Positions 43,813 to 52,416 of a stretch of 64,000 bases of DNA are shown piece by piece (position 1 is the stretch's first letter; every line of letters begins with the position of its first letter). The translations under genes were made by a program, and so were the position numbers. The stretch is from CAZSLC01 sp964607675 (GTDB taxonomy: Bacteria; Bacteroidota; Bacteroidia; Bacteroidales; UBA932). The stretch spans positions 1 through 64,000 of the forward strand of contig CAZSLC010000002.1 in assembly GCA_964607675.1 (NCBI GenBank), given 5' to 3'. Below the pieces are notes generated by a model. It ran no database searches. It saw only the letters and a list, made by a program, of their open reading frames with translations, and was not told the DNA's origin.

Positions 43813-45767
43813 TTTAGCATTTGTTTGAGGAAATCATCACAATATTCTATTTTGTAATCAATTATTTTATCCCCTTTTAGTACAGGAACGATATCAGGGT
43901 TTACAAATCCACCGTATGGCTTGAGTTGGAGTGCTTTGTATCTCTCTTTTACCTCTTTGTGAAGTTCAGGGTCTATGTTTATGGCATATCTTTCAACTAA
44001 ATCTTTTCCTGCTTGATAGTCACCTTCCGATTTGATTCTCTGGACTTCTGCGAGTAATTCTCCAAATAGAGTGCGGAGTGCTGGATAATCGTTAATTACA
44101 AAATATGTTTTCCCTTCTCTCACCTTCTTTTCGATTATATTCTCTTTTTGTCCCTTTTCATAGCACCACTCGGCAATTAATTTTCTATCCTGCATGTGGG
44201 CTTGAGTATTGCTTTTGCCGAGTTCCACCCTTGAGAATTGAACAAAGATCCCATTTCTGATGTAGGAAGCATATTCTGCTTTGTAGGCATCTTTGTTTGG
44301 TAGAATGCCTAATTCTATCAATTTGGGATCTGCAAGGTAGTAGAGGGCAAACAAGTCGGCACGTGCCTCTTCTAATGCGGAGCTGTATTCTCCTAATGCA
44401 TTGGGTGAAGTGGAAGGGAGTAGTTGCCCTGAACCATGACCGAGACATTCATGAAGATCGGTATGAAGATTGTCAGTAAGAGGACCGTATTTTTTGGCTG
44501 TTTCTATCTCCTTTTCATCCCATGCAAACTCTGCAAGTGCACTTTTTGGGGATTCTAAGGCAGCTTTATTGTATGCATCTGTTATGTTTCCGATGGTTAC
44601 TGATTTTGAACCAAAATCTTTTCTAATCCAGTCTGAATTAGGAAGGTTGATGCCAATAGGGGTGGTGGGGTAGCAATCTCCCCCTAAACATGTGATGGTG
44701 ATTACTTTGGCTGATACTCCTTTTACACTCTCTTTTTTAAATCTGTTATCTACAGGTGAGTTGTCCTCGAACCACTGTGCATTATTTGATATTATTTCTG
44801 TCCTTTTAGAGGCCTCTTTGTCTTTGAAGTTAACGACCGATTCCCATGTTGCTTTTATCCCGATGGGGTCGTTGTAATTTTCAATAAATCCATTTACAAA
44901 ATCGATGTCAGAGGTATTGTCTTGAACCCAAGCGACATTGTAGTCGTCCCAGAGTTTTAGATCGCCACTTTTATAGTAATTGATTAATTTATTGATGTAG
45001 TCTTTTTGAATATCATTTTCAGCAACGAGCATGGCTTTTTCCAAGTGTGATATTATGTTTGATATCTCTTTGCTATACAGCCCATCTAATTTGTATGTGT
45101 TTTCATATATAATGCCATCTTTCTTGCATAATTTGCTGTTAAGTCCGTATGAGATGGGAGTTGAATCGGATGGATTGGATAAATTGTTGTAGAAATCAAC
45201 GGCCTCTTGTTTGGTCACCCCTTCGTAGAAATTGACGGCTGATGATAGGAGTAGATCTTTGTCATTGCCTGTGTATTTCCTTTGAGGATAAAGTGCTGGG
45301 TCAAAAATAATAGGTATCAGAAGCTCTATTTTGTCTTCGTTGCCAGTGCTTTTCATAAGTGATGAAAAATAATCTGAGGTGCATTCAGGGATGATTTTGT
45401 CCTCTGCGTAGTGGTGGTGGATGCCATTGCTGAAAAATACTCTTTTGGCATATGTGGTGAATTTTGCAAATTCATCGCAATTTCTGTCGCCATCATATTT
45501 GTTTAAAATATTTTCAAGCACCCTCCTTATTTCAAGGTTGTATTTGAAATTTTGATCCCACAATATGTCTCTTCCAGCCTTTGATGCCTCTGAAAGGTGA
45601 TAGATATATTCTTTTTGTGAGAGAGTGAGTGTTTCCCATCCGGGAATTTGGTAGCGCATTATCTTTATATCAGCAAATTCGTCGATTAAATATGTGAATT
45701 TGTTTTCGCATGACGACAAAGACAAAGCCAACCCTGCAGTTATTAGCATAGTTTTAAAAATTTTCAT
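43797..45767 (-). CDS. Dipeptidyl peptidase III (M49) lipoprotein
   Basis: 656 residues from ATG 45767, chosen because it gives a lipoprotein signal with lipidated Cys20 (LSLSSC). The M49 zinc motif HECLGH is at residues 439-444 and the second motif EEARADL follows about 50 residues later. Removes dipeptides from peptide N-termini; the lipobox places it in the envelope, unlike the cytosolic eukaryotic enzyme. It follows an 82-residue gene by 10 bp. Its end overlaps the S41 gene by 16 nt. Confidence 0.93.
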   Translation of the reverse strand: MKIFKTMLITAGLALSLSSCENKFTYLIDEFADIKIMRYQIPGWETLTLSQKEYIYHLSEASKAGRDILWDQNFKYNLEIRRVLENILNKYDGDRNCDEFAKFTTYAKRVFFSNGIHHHYAEDKIIPECTSDYFSSLMKSTGNEDKIELLIPIIFDPALYPQRKYTGNDKDLLLSSAVNFYEGVTKQEAVDFYNNLSNPSDSTPISYGLNSKLCKKDGIIYENTYKLDGLYSKEISNIISHLEKAMLVAENDIQKDYINKLINYYKSGDLKLWDDYNVAWVQDNTSDIDFVNGFIENYNDPIGIKATWESVVNFKDKEASKRTEIISNNAQWFEDNSPVDNRFKKESVKGVSAKVITITCLGGDCYPTTPIGINLPNSDWIRKDFGSKSVTIGNITDAYNKAALESPKSALAEFAWDEKEIETAKKYGPLTDNLHTDLHECLGHGSGQLLPSTSPNALGEYSSALEEARADLFALYYLADPKLIELGILPNKDAYKAEYASYIRNGIFVQFSRVELGKSNTQAHMQDRKLIAEWCYEKGQKENIIEKKVREGKTYFVINDYPALRTLFGELLAEVQRIKSEGDYQAGKDLVERYAINIDPELHKEVKERYKALQLKPYGGFVNPDIVPVLKGDKIIDYKIEYCDDFLKQMLNYGKI

Positions 45768-45777
45768 AAAAAATGAT

Positions 45778-46026
45778 TTATCGGGTGAAAAGAGATTTGA
45801 TGAATGCAATAGTTTGAAAAATAGCACCCATAAATGGGCTGCGCTTTGAGGCTGCTTCTAGTCCCATATATACGATTTTGAATGGAGAGTAATTGTCTTT
45901 AATAGTTCTAATTGAATAGAAAATCATCACCTCTTGATGCTCAATACGTGAGGATAATAGTCTCCTTTGGTTGCGCAATTCTTTTATTCCTTTTATGTTG
46001 GAGTATGGGTTGGTGTTATTTTTCAT
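45778..46026 (-). CDS. Small basic protein of unknown function, 82 residues
   Basis: Unrecognised. It starts MKNNTNPYSNIKGIKELRNQ (ATG 46026; a TTG at 46041 is less likely) and is rich in Lys, Arg and Ser with one weakly hydrophobic C-terminal stretch (FMGAIFQTIAFIKSLF). The start overlaps the Holin-X gene by 11 nt, so the products probably work together in the YtxH/Holin-X module. No signal peptide. Confidence 0.7.
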   Translation of the reverse strand: MKNNTNPYSNIKGIKELRNQRRLLSSRIEHQEVMIFYSIRTIKDNYSPFKIVYMGLEAASKRSPFMGAIFQTIAFIKSLFTR

Positions 46027-46384
46027 TGTTTGGTTTCTCAAAAAATAGTTTTATAAAAAGCCTTACCATATTGTTAGTGAATAGTCTTTTTCTTAAAAAG
46101 AATAGTACTACTATGGATAAAATAAATATACCAGATGTAACGAGAGATGCATAAATCCTGGAGTTTAATAGAACTTCAAGCCATGAGTTAAAGGCGGTTG
46201 CCAAAAAGCCAACTGCCAGACCTCCTATTACTATAGCTATTACAAAAAATATTAACTTGCTGAATAAGATAGAAAAACTTTCAGCGAGGTGTAATTTTGT
46301 ATCATCAACTTTCATGGACAAATAATCTTTGATGGAGGAGATTAACTCCTCCAAAAGATTATTATTTGAATTTAAATCGTTCAT
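46016..46384 (-). CDS. Holin-X-like (phage holin family) membrane protein
   Basis: 122 residues with two transmembrane helices (about 45-65 and 80-100), an N-terminal amphipathic region and a basic C-terminus; fits the actinobacterial Holin-X/YqjE-like family. Despite the name there is no phage context. It lies between a YtxH gene and a small basic gene, a set seen in envelope-stress operons of Bacteroidota (recalled, not checked). Confidence 0.8.
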   Translation of the reverse strand: MNDLNSNNNLLEELISSIKDYLSMKVDDTKLHLAESFSILFSKLIFFVIAIVIGGLAVGFLATAFNSWLEVLLNSRIYASLVTSGIFILSIVVLFFLRKRLFTNNMVRLFIKLFFEKPNNEK

Positions 46385-46394
46385 AACAAAAAGT

Positions 46395-46574
46395 TTATTC
46401 AGCGGCTTCTTTAGCCTCTTTTTTTATTTTTGTTTTGATATTGTCATACTCTTTTTCAAAAGTGTCTTTGATCTTTTTGCGAGTTTCATCTCCAGATGAA
46501 GGGGCAAAAAGAATAGCAGCAGCAGCGCCAATAATTGCACCACCCAAAAATGCAAAAAATGTATCACCTTTCAT
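46395..46574 (-). CDS. YtxH-like protein, 59 residues
   Basis: Start ATG 46574 (MKGDTFFAFLGGAIIGAAAA) was chosen over the longer reading because it begins the YtxH helix and follows a -7 element (46596-46603) closely. One N-terminal glycine/alanine-rich transmembrane helix, then LFAPSSGDETRKKIKD and a Lys/Glu helix. YtxH-like proteins are often stress-induced. First gene of a transcript with Holin-X, the 82-residue gene and possibly the M49 peptidase. Confidence 0.85.
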   Translation of the reverse strand: MKGDTFFAFLGGAIIGAAAAILFAPSSGDETRKKIKDTFEKEYDNIKTKIKKEAKEAAE

Positions 46575-46595
46575 TGCTTTGATATTTAGTTTTAG

Positions 46596-46603
46596 CAAAT
46601 ATA
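46596..46603 (-). promoter_or_regulatory. -7 element of the ytxH operon
   Basis: Minus-strand TATATTTG, 21 nt upstream of ATG 46574; a TTC about 20 nt upstream is a partial -33 box. Confidence 0.55.
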
Positions 46604-46613
46604 ATAATTTCTT

Positions 46614-46621
46614 TATATTTG
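46614..46621 (+). promoter_or_regulatory. -7 element of the C11 peptidase gene
   Basis: TATATTTG, 23 nt upstream of ATG 46645, on the strand opposite the ytxH promoter; the two elements are 10 bp apart. Confidence 0.5.
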
Positions 46622-46644
46622 TCGAAATAAATAGTTGAATCTCA

Positions 46645-47889
46645 ATGAATATATATACTGCAATAAAGCATTCCATAATAATTTTATTATCAATTTTATT
46701 GTTCTCTTCCTGTGAAGAGAAAAATGCTACAATCGGTAAGTGCGTCTTGGTGTATATGGCAGCGAATAATAATCTGTCTGTAAATGCTTTAAATAACTTG
46801 AGCGAAATTGAAAATGGGTATGTGCCAAATTATTTCGAAATAGGAAAATCTGGTGACGTGCTACTTGTTTATATCAATACAGAAGGGGTCAAGCCTCGTC
46901 TGTATAGGGTATCAAAGGATAGATATGGCAATGTCAATAAAGAGACTATTGTTGAATATGAAGAGCATAATTCGGCAGATCCACAGGTGATGAGTTCTAT
47001 CCTTCAATATTCGAGGACTCTTTTTCCAGCTAAGGAAAATGGTCTTATTTTATGGTCACATGGGACAGGATGGCTACCGCAACACTATTATAAAAAAACG
47101 ACGAGTAGTTTATTATCGCTTGAACAAGACAATGAGGATCCTTATGCAGACTTAGTAAAGAGTTTTGGGAAGGATGGCGATTATGAGATGGATATTCTTG
47201 ATTTGTGTAATAATGCAATAAAGGATAAATATTCATATATTATATTTGATGCATGTTTAATGGGAGGCATTGAAGTGGTATATGAGTTGAAAGATAAAGC
47301 TGATTATATTATATCTTCTCCAGCTGAAGTTCTGGTTGATTCGTTTCCCTACGAAGTGCTTATGAGCTACCTATTTGCAAATGTGACTGACCTCGTTGGG
47401 GCGTGTGAGGCATACTATCAATACTACCTCAAACAGGAGTCGTTGGTTAGACAATCTGCAACAGTATCTTTAGTCAAAAGTGACAAATTGTATGATTTGG
47501 CCTCTTCAACTAAAAAGATATTCGATGCTTACAGAGATAAGGTGGGTTCTTTAGATATGAACAATATTCAAAGATTTTTTAGAAATAATAAGCATTATTT
47601 TTATGATTTGACAGATTTTGTCTCTTCCCTTTGTCCTGATGGCGATCCTTTGCTCGCAAATTTTATATCGAATATGGATGCTGCTGTTATTTATAAAAGA
47701 AATACCCCCAAATTTTTAATTAGCGATGGGGAACTTCTTTTGCAAAGGGCATCTGATGGCTATAATGGTTTTGTCATTAACAAATTTTCAGGGTTGAGTA
47801 CTTATGTACAAAACCCTGAAAATATAGAGTTAGATACCTATTACACAAAATATTCTTGGAATAGGGATACTGGAATGATTGTTAAATAA
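46645..47889 (+). CDS. Clostripain-related (C11) cysteine peptidase lipoprotein
   Basis: 414 residues. Lipoprotein signal with Cys23 (LLFSSC). Catalytic dyad of the C11 family: His139 in WSHGTGW and Cys204 in IIFDACLMGG. These enzymes cleave after Arg or Lys. It lies convergent with the rubrerythrin gene, the two stops touching (47889/47890). Confidence 0.88.
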   Translation: MNIYTAIKHSIIILLSILLFSSCEEKNATIGKCVLVYMAANNNLSVNALNNLSEIENGYVPNYFEIGKSGDVLLVYINTEGVKPRLYRVSKDRYGNVNKETIVEYEEHNSADPQVMSSILQYSRTLFPAKENGLILWSHGTGWLPQHYYKKTTSSLLSLEQDNEDPYADLVKSFGKDGDYEMDILDLCNNAIKDKYSYIIFDACLMGGIEVVYELKDKADYIISSPAEVLVDSFPYEVLMSYLFANVTDLVGACEAYYQYYLKQESLVRQSATVSLVKSDKLYDLASSTKKIFDAYRDKVGSLDMNNIQRFFRNNKHYFYDLTDFVSSLCPDGDPLLANFISNMDAAVIYKRNTPKFLISDGELLLQRASDGYNGFVINKFSGLSTYVQNPENIELDTYYTKYSWNRDTGMIVK

Positions 47890-48456
47890 CTATTTCTTAC
47901 CGAAAAATCTTTTGTAAAGGCCCTCAAAAACTTGACCATGTCGAGCTTCGTCTTTGCACATCTCGTGTACTGTGTCGTGAATTGCGTCGTAGTTGAGTTG
48001 TTTTGCTTTTGTAGCAATCCTTTTCTTGTCGGCGCAAGCCATTGATTCTGCTTCCATCCTCTTTTTAAGATTTGTCTCGGTGCTTTCCCATACTACCTCC
48101 CCGATAAGTTCGGCGAATTTACTTGCATGGTCGGCCTCTTCGTAGGCAATTCTTTTATATGCCTCAGCTATTTCTGGATATCCCTCTCTGTCTGCTTGAC
48201 GGCTCATGGCAAGATACATTCCTACTTCACAACACTCTCCTGTGAAGTGGGCTTGTAAACCATCCCAAACTTCTTTGTCGCAATCTTTTGCAACTCCTAT
48301 TTTGTGACCGTCAGCCCAAGTTAACTCTCCATCTTTCTTCTCTTCTTTAATTTCTACGAATTTTTCGGCTGGTGCTTTGCAAACTGGGCACTTTTCAGGT
48401 GGATTAGCTCCAGTATGAACGTATCCACAAACTGTACATCTCCATTTCTTTTCCAT
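47890..48456 (-). CDS. Reverse rubrerythrin
   Basis: 188 residues. The rubredoxin domain is N-terminal (Cys7, Cys10, Cys23, Cys26), the reverse of classical rubrerythrin, followed by a four-helix diiron domain (FTGECCEVGMYLAMSRQADR, YEEADHASKF, MCKDEARHGQVF). Reduces hydrogen peroxide in anaerobes using electrons from a rubredoxin or NADH pathway. Single gene. Confidence 0.93.
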   Translation of the reverse strand: MEKKWRCTVCGYVHTGANPPEKCPVCKAPAEKFVEIKEEKKDGELTWADGHKIGVAKDCDKEVWDGLQAHFTGECCEVGMYLAMSRQADREGYPEIAEAYKRIAYEEADHASKFAELIGEVVWESTETNLKKRMEAESMACADKKRIATKAKQLNYDAIHDTVHEMCKDEARHGQVFEGLYKRFFGKK

Positions 48457-48516
48457 AATAATGATAATTAATTGGTTTTACTATTTATAGTAGTAAATGT
48501 ATAAAGAAAATTACAA

Positions 48517-48547
48517 TTTGTTGTTATATATTTTATTTTTATATTTG
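48517..48547 (+). promoter_or_regulatory. Promoter of rplY
   Basis: TTTG (48517-48520), 19 nt, TATATTTG (48540-48547). Predicts a transcript start near 48553-48556, right at the base of the leader structure. Confidence 0.75.
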
Positions 48548-48555
48548 CAGCCGCT

Positions 48556-48614
48556 AAAAAGTTTACTTTTTGGTGTAATGGGGTTCGGAAGGACCGAACT
48601 TAGTAACACTTTTT
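48556..48614 (+). promoter_or_regulatory. Structured rplY leader with a loop E-like internal loop
   Basis: Fold A: 48573-48576 pairs with 48606-48609 (GUGU with ACAC-type pairs), then a symmetric non-canonical segment A77-A605, A78-U604, U79-G603, G80-A602, G81-U601, G82-U600 (last digits of positions 48577-48582 and 48600-48605), then a 6-bp stem GTTCGG/CCGAAC (48583-48588/48594-48599) capped by AAGGA. The A-U, U-G, G-A run matches the first pairs of 5S rRNA loop E, the L25 binding site. Fold B: 48556-48567 pairs with 48602-48614 (12 bp, C48607 bulged), incompatible with fold A. The leader ends 11 nt before the ATG. Autoregulation by L25 is an inference. Confidence 0.6.
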
Positions 48615-48625
48615 AAATTATTATT

Positions 48626-49240
48626 ATGAAACAAATTGTTTTAAAAGCTAAAAAAAGAGAATTAGGCAAAAAGTCTGATCTTAAGACACTTCGTGCAAAC
48701 GAATTAGTTCCATGTGTGTTGTACGGGAGAAATGTAGAAAATGTTAACTTCGTTCTTGATGAAAAAGAACTTAAAAAAGTTACTCACTCTCCAAATAGTT
48801 ACATTGTTGTGTTAGATATTGAAGGGACTAAACAATATGCTGTTTTGCACCAATTGCAATTTCATCCTGTTTCAGATGCAACAATTCATGCAGACTTTCT
48901 TGCAATTTCAGAGGATAGACCAATCGTTATTAATGTTCCTATCGCACTATTTGGTAACTCAGAAGGTGTTAAAATGGGGGGAAAATTGGTTAAAGGTGTA
49001 AGAAAGGTGACTGTTTCTGGTTTGATGAATGAACTTCCTGATGTAATTGAGGTTGATGTTACACCACTCAAAATCGGTAACCAAATTTCAGCTGGCGATT
49101 TGCATTATAACAATTTTGAAATTGTTTCTCCAAAAACAACTATGATTTGTGCTGTTAGATCTTCAAGAGCAGTAGTTGCCGATGATTCTGCAGAAGGAAC
49201 TAAACCAGCAGAGGCACCAGCTGCCAAATCAGCAGAGTAA
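48626..49240 (+). CDS. rplY: Ribosomal protein L25, long (Ctc/TL5) form
   Basis: 204 residues: an N-terminal 5S rRNA-binding beta-barrel (about 1-90; KKRELGKKSDLKTLRANELV) plus the C-terminal Ctc domain (about 95-185) and an Ala/Pro/Glu tail. The protein binds loop E of 5S rRNA in the large subunit. It has its own promoter and a structured leader that could let it regulate itself. Followed by pth after 17 bp, a usual pairing. Confidence 0.96.
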   Translation: MKQIVLKAKKRELGKKSDLKTLRANELVPCVLYGRNVENVNFVLDEKELKKVTHSPNSYIVVLDIEGTKQYAVLHQLQFHPVSDATIHADFLAISEDRPIVINVPIALFGNSEGVKMGGKLVKGVRKVTVSGLMNELPDVIEVDVTPLKIGNQISAGDLHYNNFEIVSPKTTMICAVRSSRAVVADDSAEGTKPAEAPAAKSAE

Positions 49241-49257
49241 ATGAGTATTGAGAGGGT

Positions 49258-49836
49258 ATGAATTATTTAATAGTCGGTCTCGGAAATATCGGTTATGAAT
49301 ATGTTGATACTCGTCATAACATAGGATTTTCAGTATTGGATGCTTGGGCAAAAGCATCCAATACTATTTTTAGTGTAGGTCGTTACGGAAGTGTAGCGCA
49401 GATAAGGGTCAAGAATAATACTTTTTTTCTCCTTGAGCCATCTACATATATGAATTTAAGTGGAAAGGCGGTTAGCTATTGGCTTAAATTTTATTCAATC
49501 CCTGTTGAAAACTTGCTTGTTGTCGTAGATGATATGGCGTTGCCATTAGGTGCTTTACGTCTTAGAAAGCAAGGTAGTGATGGTGGTCACAACGGTCTTG
49601 CTAATATTACCGAGATGATAGGTACGCAAAACTATTCCAGGTTGAGGCTGGGAATTGGTTCGCATATCGGGTTTGGCTCTCAAGTCGATTTTGTCCTTGG
49701 AAAATGGACTCCACAAGAACAAGAGGTGCTTCCTAAAATGATTGAAAAAGCAATAGAGGCAGTCAAACTTTTTGGTGCTGTGGGGGTTGAAAGAGCTATG
49801 AATCAAGTCAACATAAAGGAAAAATCCGAATCATAG
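49258..49836 (+). CDS. pth: Peptidyl-tRNA hydrolase
   Basis: 192 residues. Family motifs LIVGLGNIGYEYVDTRHNIG (with the catalytic His in RHN), LLEPSTYMNLSG and GSDGGHNGLANI are intact. Releases tRNA from stalled peptidyl-tRNA. Co-transcribed with rplY. Its stop overlaps the convergent S4 gene by 6 nt. Confidence 0.97.
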   Translation: MNYLIVGLGNIGYEYVDTRHNIGFSVLDAWAKASNTIFSVGRYGSVAQIRVKNNTFFLLEPSTYMNLSGKAVSYWLKFYSIPVENLLVVVDDMALPLGALRLRKQGSDGGHNGLANITEMIGTQNYSRLRLGIGSHIGFGSQVDFVLGKWTPQEQEVLPKMIEKAIEAVKLFGAVGVERAMNQVNIKEKSES

Positions 49837-50214
49837 ATCTTCCATTAATTTGTCAATATCCCTTCTCTCTTTTTTCGTAGGACGCCCTGTCCCCCTGTCT
49901 CTTTTGACGAAAATTGTCTCGAATGGTGCATCGAGTTTGTCTAATTCTTCTTGAGGGGTGATGTCTTCAGCATAAATTGGAACATTTTTAGCACCTTGTC
50001 TATTTCCGATGGGAATGAGAACTCTATAAGAAAAATGAACGCTCCCTCTTCTGACGGAAATTATGTCATTTTCTTTTATTTCTTTAGCCGCCTTTGCCTC
50101 AACGCCGTTGACTGTAACTCTTCCATTTTTGCATGCTTCAGTGGCCTCTGAGCGTGTCTTGTAAAACCTAATGGACCATAAAAACTTATCAAGGCGTGTT
50201 ACTATTTCAGACAT
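49831..50214 (-). CDS. S4-domain RNA-binding protein, Hsp15 (HslR)-like
   Basis: 127 residues. An N-terminal S4 domain (about 5-65; RLDKFLWSIRFYKTRSEATE) and a basic C-terminus (KKERRDIDKLM). Hsp15 binds free 50S subunits carrying stalled nascent chains in E. coli; the same role is likely. The start overlaps manA by 13 nt. Confidence 0.9.
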   Translation of the reverse strand: MSEIVTRLDKFLWSIRFYKTRSEATEACKNGRVTVNGVEAKAAKEIKENDIISVRRGSVHFSYRVLIPIGNRQGAKNVPIYAEDITPQEELDKLDAPFETIFVKRDRGTGRPTKKERRDIDKLMEDL

Positions 50215-51200
50215 GGATCTGTGTTTTCGTTAATATAGTTGTCTTTTTCTTCTCTCTCTCTGATATATACTTCGAGCATTTTCGTTTTTCCATTTTTTGG
50301 ATTGATGGAATAATTGGAAAATGTTGCAGGTATTAATATCCACTCATTTTCGACAAGGGAATAATCTATTTTCTCATAATTAATAATTGCTTCACCTTTG
50401 ATGCAATAATATAAAATGAAACTTTCACCTTTATCAGCATTGTAAATGATCTCATTAGTGATATTTAAAATATTGATTGTGAAGTATTTATTGTCGATAA
50501 GTGTCAATTTTTCTTTCTCATTTGAAAGGAGACCTGGGACAAATTTGTCCATTGGATCATATTTTTTATAGTCTATGCAATCAAATGCTATGTCAATGTG
50601 TGTTTCTCGTGCAGTGGATGGTTCTTTTTCTCTGCCCCAATCATACAGTCTGTATGTCACATCTGATAACTGCTGAATTTCAACGATTTCTAATCCACCT
50701 CCTGCAGAATGGATTGTTCCAGCTGGTATATAGAAGAAGTCACCCACTTGAGGATGATATATATTTAGATATTGTTCTATCTTCCCCTCTTTGCAGAAAG
50801 TGTAAAAGTCATTTGGAGAGATGTCGCTATTTACACCCATATATATTTTTGCCTTTTCAGATGCCTTTAGAATGTACCATGCTTCGCTTTTGCCGTAGCA
50901 ATTGTGTCGGTCAAATGCAGTTTCGTCGTCAGGGTGGACTTGGACTGAGAGGAGGTCGTTAATATTAAGATACTTTAATAGTATTGGAAATTCATTGCCG
51001 AACTCTTTATAGATGTTTTCCCCTACAAGATCTCCCATATATGTTTCAATAACATCGAAAATTGAATTTTTTTCGAGAAACCCGTTAGCTATTTCTGAAC
51101 TCGCATCTTCGAACCCGCATAATTGAATAGTCGATTCTCCCCATACACTTGATGAAGGTTTGGAAGAGAATTTTAGAGGATATAATTTATTCTTTGACAT
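50202..51200 (-). CDS. manA: Mannose-6-phosphate isomerase, type I
   Basis: 332 residues. Cupin metalloenzyme interconverting mannose-6-P and fructose-6-P. Zinc-site segments LSVQVHPDDETAF, KSEAWYIL and IPAGTIHSAGGGLEIVEIQQ are present. It overlaps the S4 gene by 13 nt and the CPBP gene by 14 nt, so the three are one transcript. The combination has no obvious functional logic. Confidence 0.94.
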   Translation of the reverse strand: MSKNKLYPLKFSSKPSSSVWGESTIQLCGFEDASSEIANGFLEKNSIFDVIETYMGDLVGENIYKEFGNEFPILLKYLNINDLLSVQVHPDDETAFDRHNCYGKSEAWYILKASEKAKIYMGVNSDISPNDFYTFCKEGKIEQYLNIYHPQVGDFFYIPAGTIHSAGGGLEIVEIQQLSDVTYRLYDWGREKEPSTARETHIDIAFDCIDYKKYDPMDKFVPGLLSNEKEKLTLIDNKYFTINILNITNEIIYNADKGESFILYYCIKGEAIINYEKIDYSLVENEWILIPATFSNYSINPKNGKTKMLEVYIREREEKDNYINENTDPCLK

Positions 51201-52035
51201 CTCTTTTTGGTAAAAATTTATTTAATAAAAATATTGATACTGAGAGCAAACCAACGGATATTGATATAATTAACCAATAGGTTGGGGCATCTGTAATAAC
51301 ATCTCTAAAAGAGAGTGCCGATTGCAATTCTGGAAAGAGGTATGGGATAGAAAGAGATATGGTGTTGTTGATAAAATGTAGGAAAATGGTTGCCCAAATG
51401 GAGCGTGTGCGGTAATATATCCATCCGTAAAATATTCCAAGAAGGAATGCGACAACTCCCTGCCAAGGATTGAGGTGGAGAATGGCAAAAATGAGGGCTG
51501 ACCAAAAAATGGCTTTAGCAGGGGTAGTGTGTTCTAATAATCCTCGAGTGATAATCCCCCTGCATAGATACTCTTCAAGGAGGGGAGCTAAGATAGAAAC
51601 AGCAATGAATGATGGGAAGAATTTTCCACCTACCATTTTATTTAATGCCTCTATAAACCAATCGGGAGGGGTTAACAGATTGCTTAACGGGTCAAAAAAT
51701 ATTTGAAAGGAAAAGCCAGTTACTATCAGTATCACAAAAAAAAGTATTGGATGGAGCTGCCCGAAATTGGGATTGTTGATATTTACACTTTTAGGTTGAG
51801 TGAAGGGGTCTTTTCTTGAAATAATCCTATTTGTTCTCCACATAATGAAAAATAGTGTTGGGATGAACATTAGAAAGTATGAGAGGTCCTTTTCAATATA
51901 CTCTGATGATGGAAATATTTTTAGAAGAGGAAAGTAAACGGCAAATGAAAATATGCTTCCAAGTAGTACCGTTATTAGGAATAGTAGCCAACTTTCTTTT
52001 AAATCGGGTTGATAAAATGATAGTTTCTTTAACAT
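51187..52035 (-). CDS. CPBP family intramembrane metalloprotease
   Basis: 282 residues, about eight transmembrane helices. Conserved CPBP (Abi/CAAX protease) motifs APLLEEYLCRGII (EExxxR) and ALIFAILHLNPWQG (FxxxH), plus the C-terminal HFINN. Substrate unknown; some relatives cut prenylated or membrane peptides. First gene of a run with manA and the S4 gene. Confidence 0.9.
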   Translation of the reverse strand: MLKKLSFYQPDLKESWLLFLITVLLGSIFSFAVYFPLLKIFPSSEYIEKDLSYFLMFIPTLFFIMWRTNRIISRKDPFTQPKSVNINNPNFGQLHPILFFVILIVTGFSFQIFFDPLSNLLTPPDWFIEALNKMVGGKFFPSFIAVSILAPLLEEYLCRGIITRGLLEHTTPAKAIFWSALIFAILHLNPWQGVVAFLLGIFYGWIYYRTRSIWATIFLHFINNTISLSIPYLFPELQSALSFRDVITDAPTYWLIISISVGLLSVSIFLLNKFLPKRDVKE

Positions 52036-52061
52036 TTTGTAAATATTCTTATTTTTCTATG

Positions 52062-52069
52062 CAAAAATA
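52062..52069 (-). promoter_or_regulatory. -7 element of the CPBP-manA-S4 genes
   Basis: Minus-strand TATTTTTG, 26 nt upstream of ATG 52035; matches TAnnTTTG. No clear TTG partner. Confidence 0.45.
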
Positions 52070-52071
52070 GG

Positions 52072-52079
52072 TAATTTTG
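52072..52079 (+). promoter_or_regulatory. -7 element of the ftsB-like gene
   Basis: TAATTTTG, 19 nt upstream of ATG 52099; divergent with the element at 52062. Confidence 0.45.
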
Positions 52080-52098
52080 TTCCATACATAGTCAGTTT

Positions 52099-52416
52099 AT
52101 GGAGAGATTTAAACAATTAAGGGAAAATAACAAATTTCTTAGAGTTGTAACAAATAAATATGTAGTGACTACCATTATTTTTTTGTTATTGTTGTTATTG
52201 GTTAAAAATAACAATATCATTCAATTTTTTGGAGACTATGATCATATCTACCAACAAGAGATCTCTATTCAACGATATAAAGATCAAATTGAAAAGATAG
52301 AATCTGACATCGAACATCTCTCGAAAGATAAGGACTCCATTGAGAAATATGCGAGGGAAAAATACTATTTTCAGAACAAAGATGAAGATTTGTTTATAAT
52401 GGAGAATAGCAATTGA
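52099..52416 (+). CDS. Septum formation initiator FtsB/DivIC-like protein
   Basis: 105 residues. One transmembrane helix (about 22-42), then a periplasmic coiled coil (about 52-90) ending KYAREKYYFQNKDEDLFIME, the typical FtsB/DivIC tail. Acts with FtsL and FtsQ at the divisome. Its last 46 nt overlap the convergent HAD gene. Confidence 0.9.
   Translation: MERFKQLRENNKFLRVVTNKYVVTTIIFLLLLLLVKNNNIIQFFGDYDHIYQQEISIQRYKDQIEKIESDIEHLSKDKDSIEKYAREKYYFQNKDEDLFIMENSN

Noticed and set aside
46016..46384. Prophage holin
   Set aside because: No other phage gene; the family is also chromosomal and lies here with YtxH.
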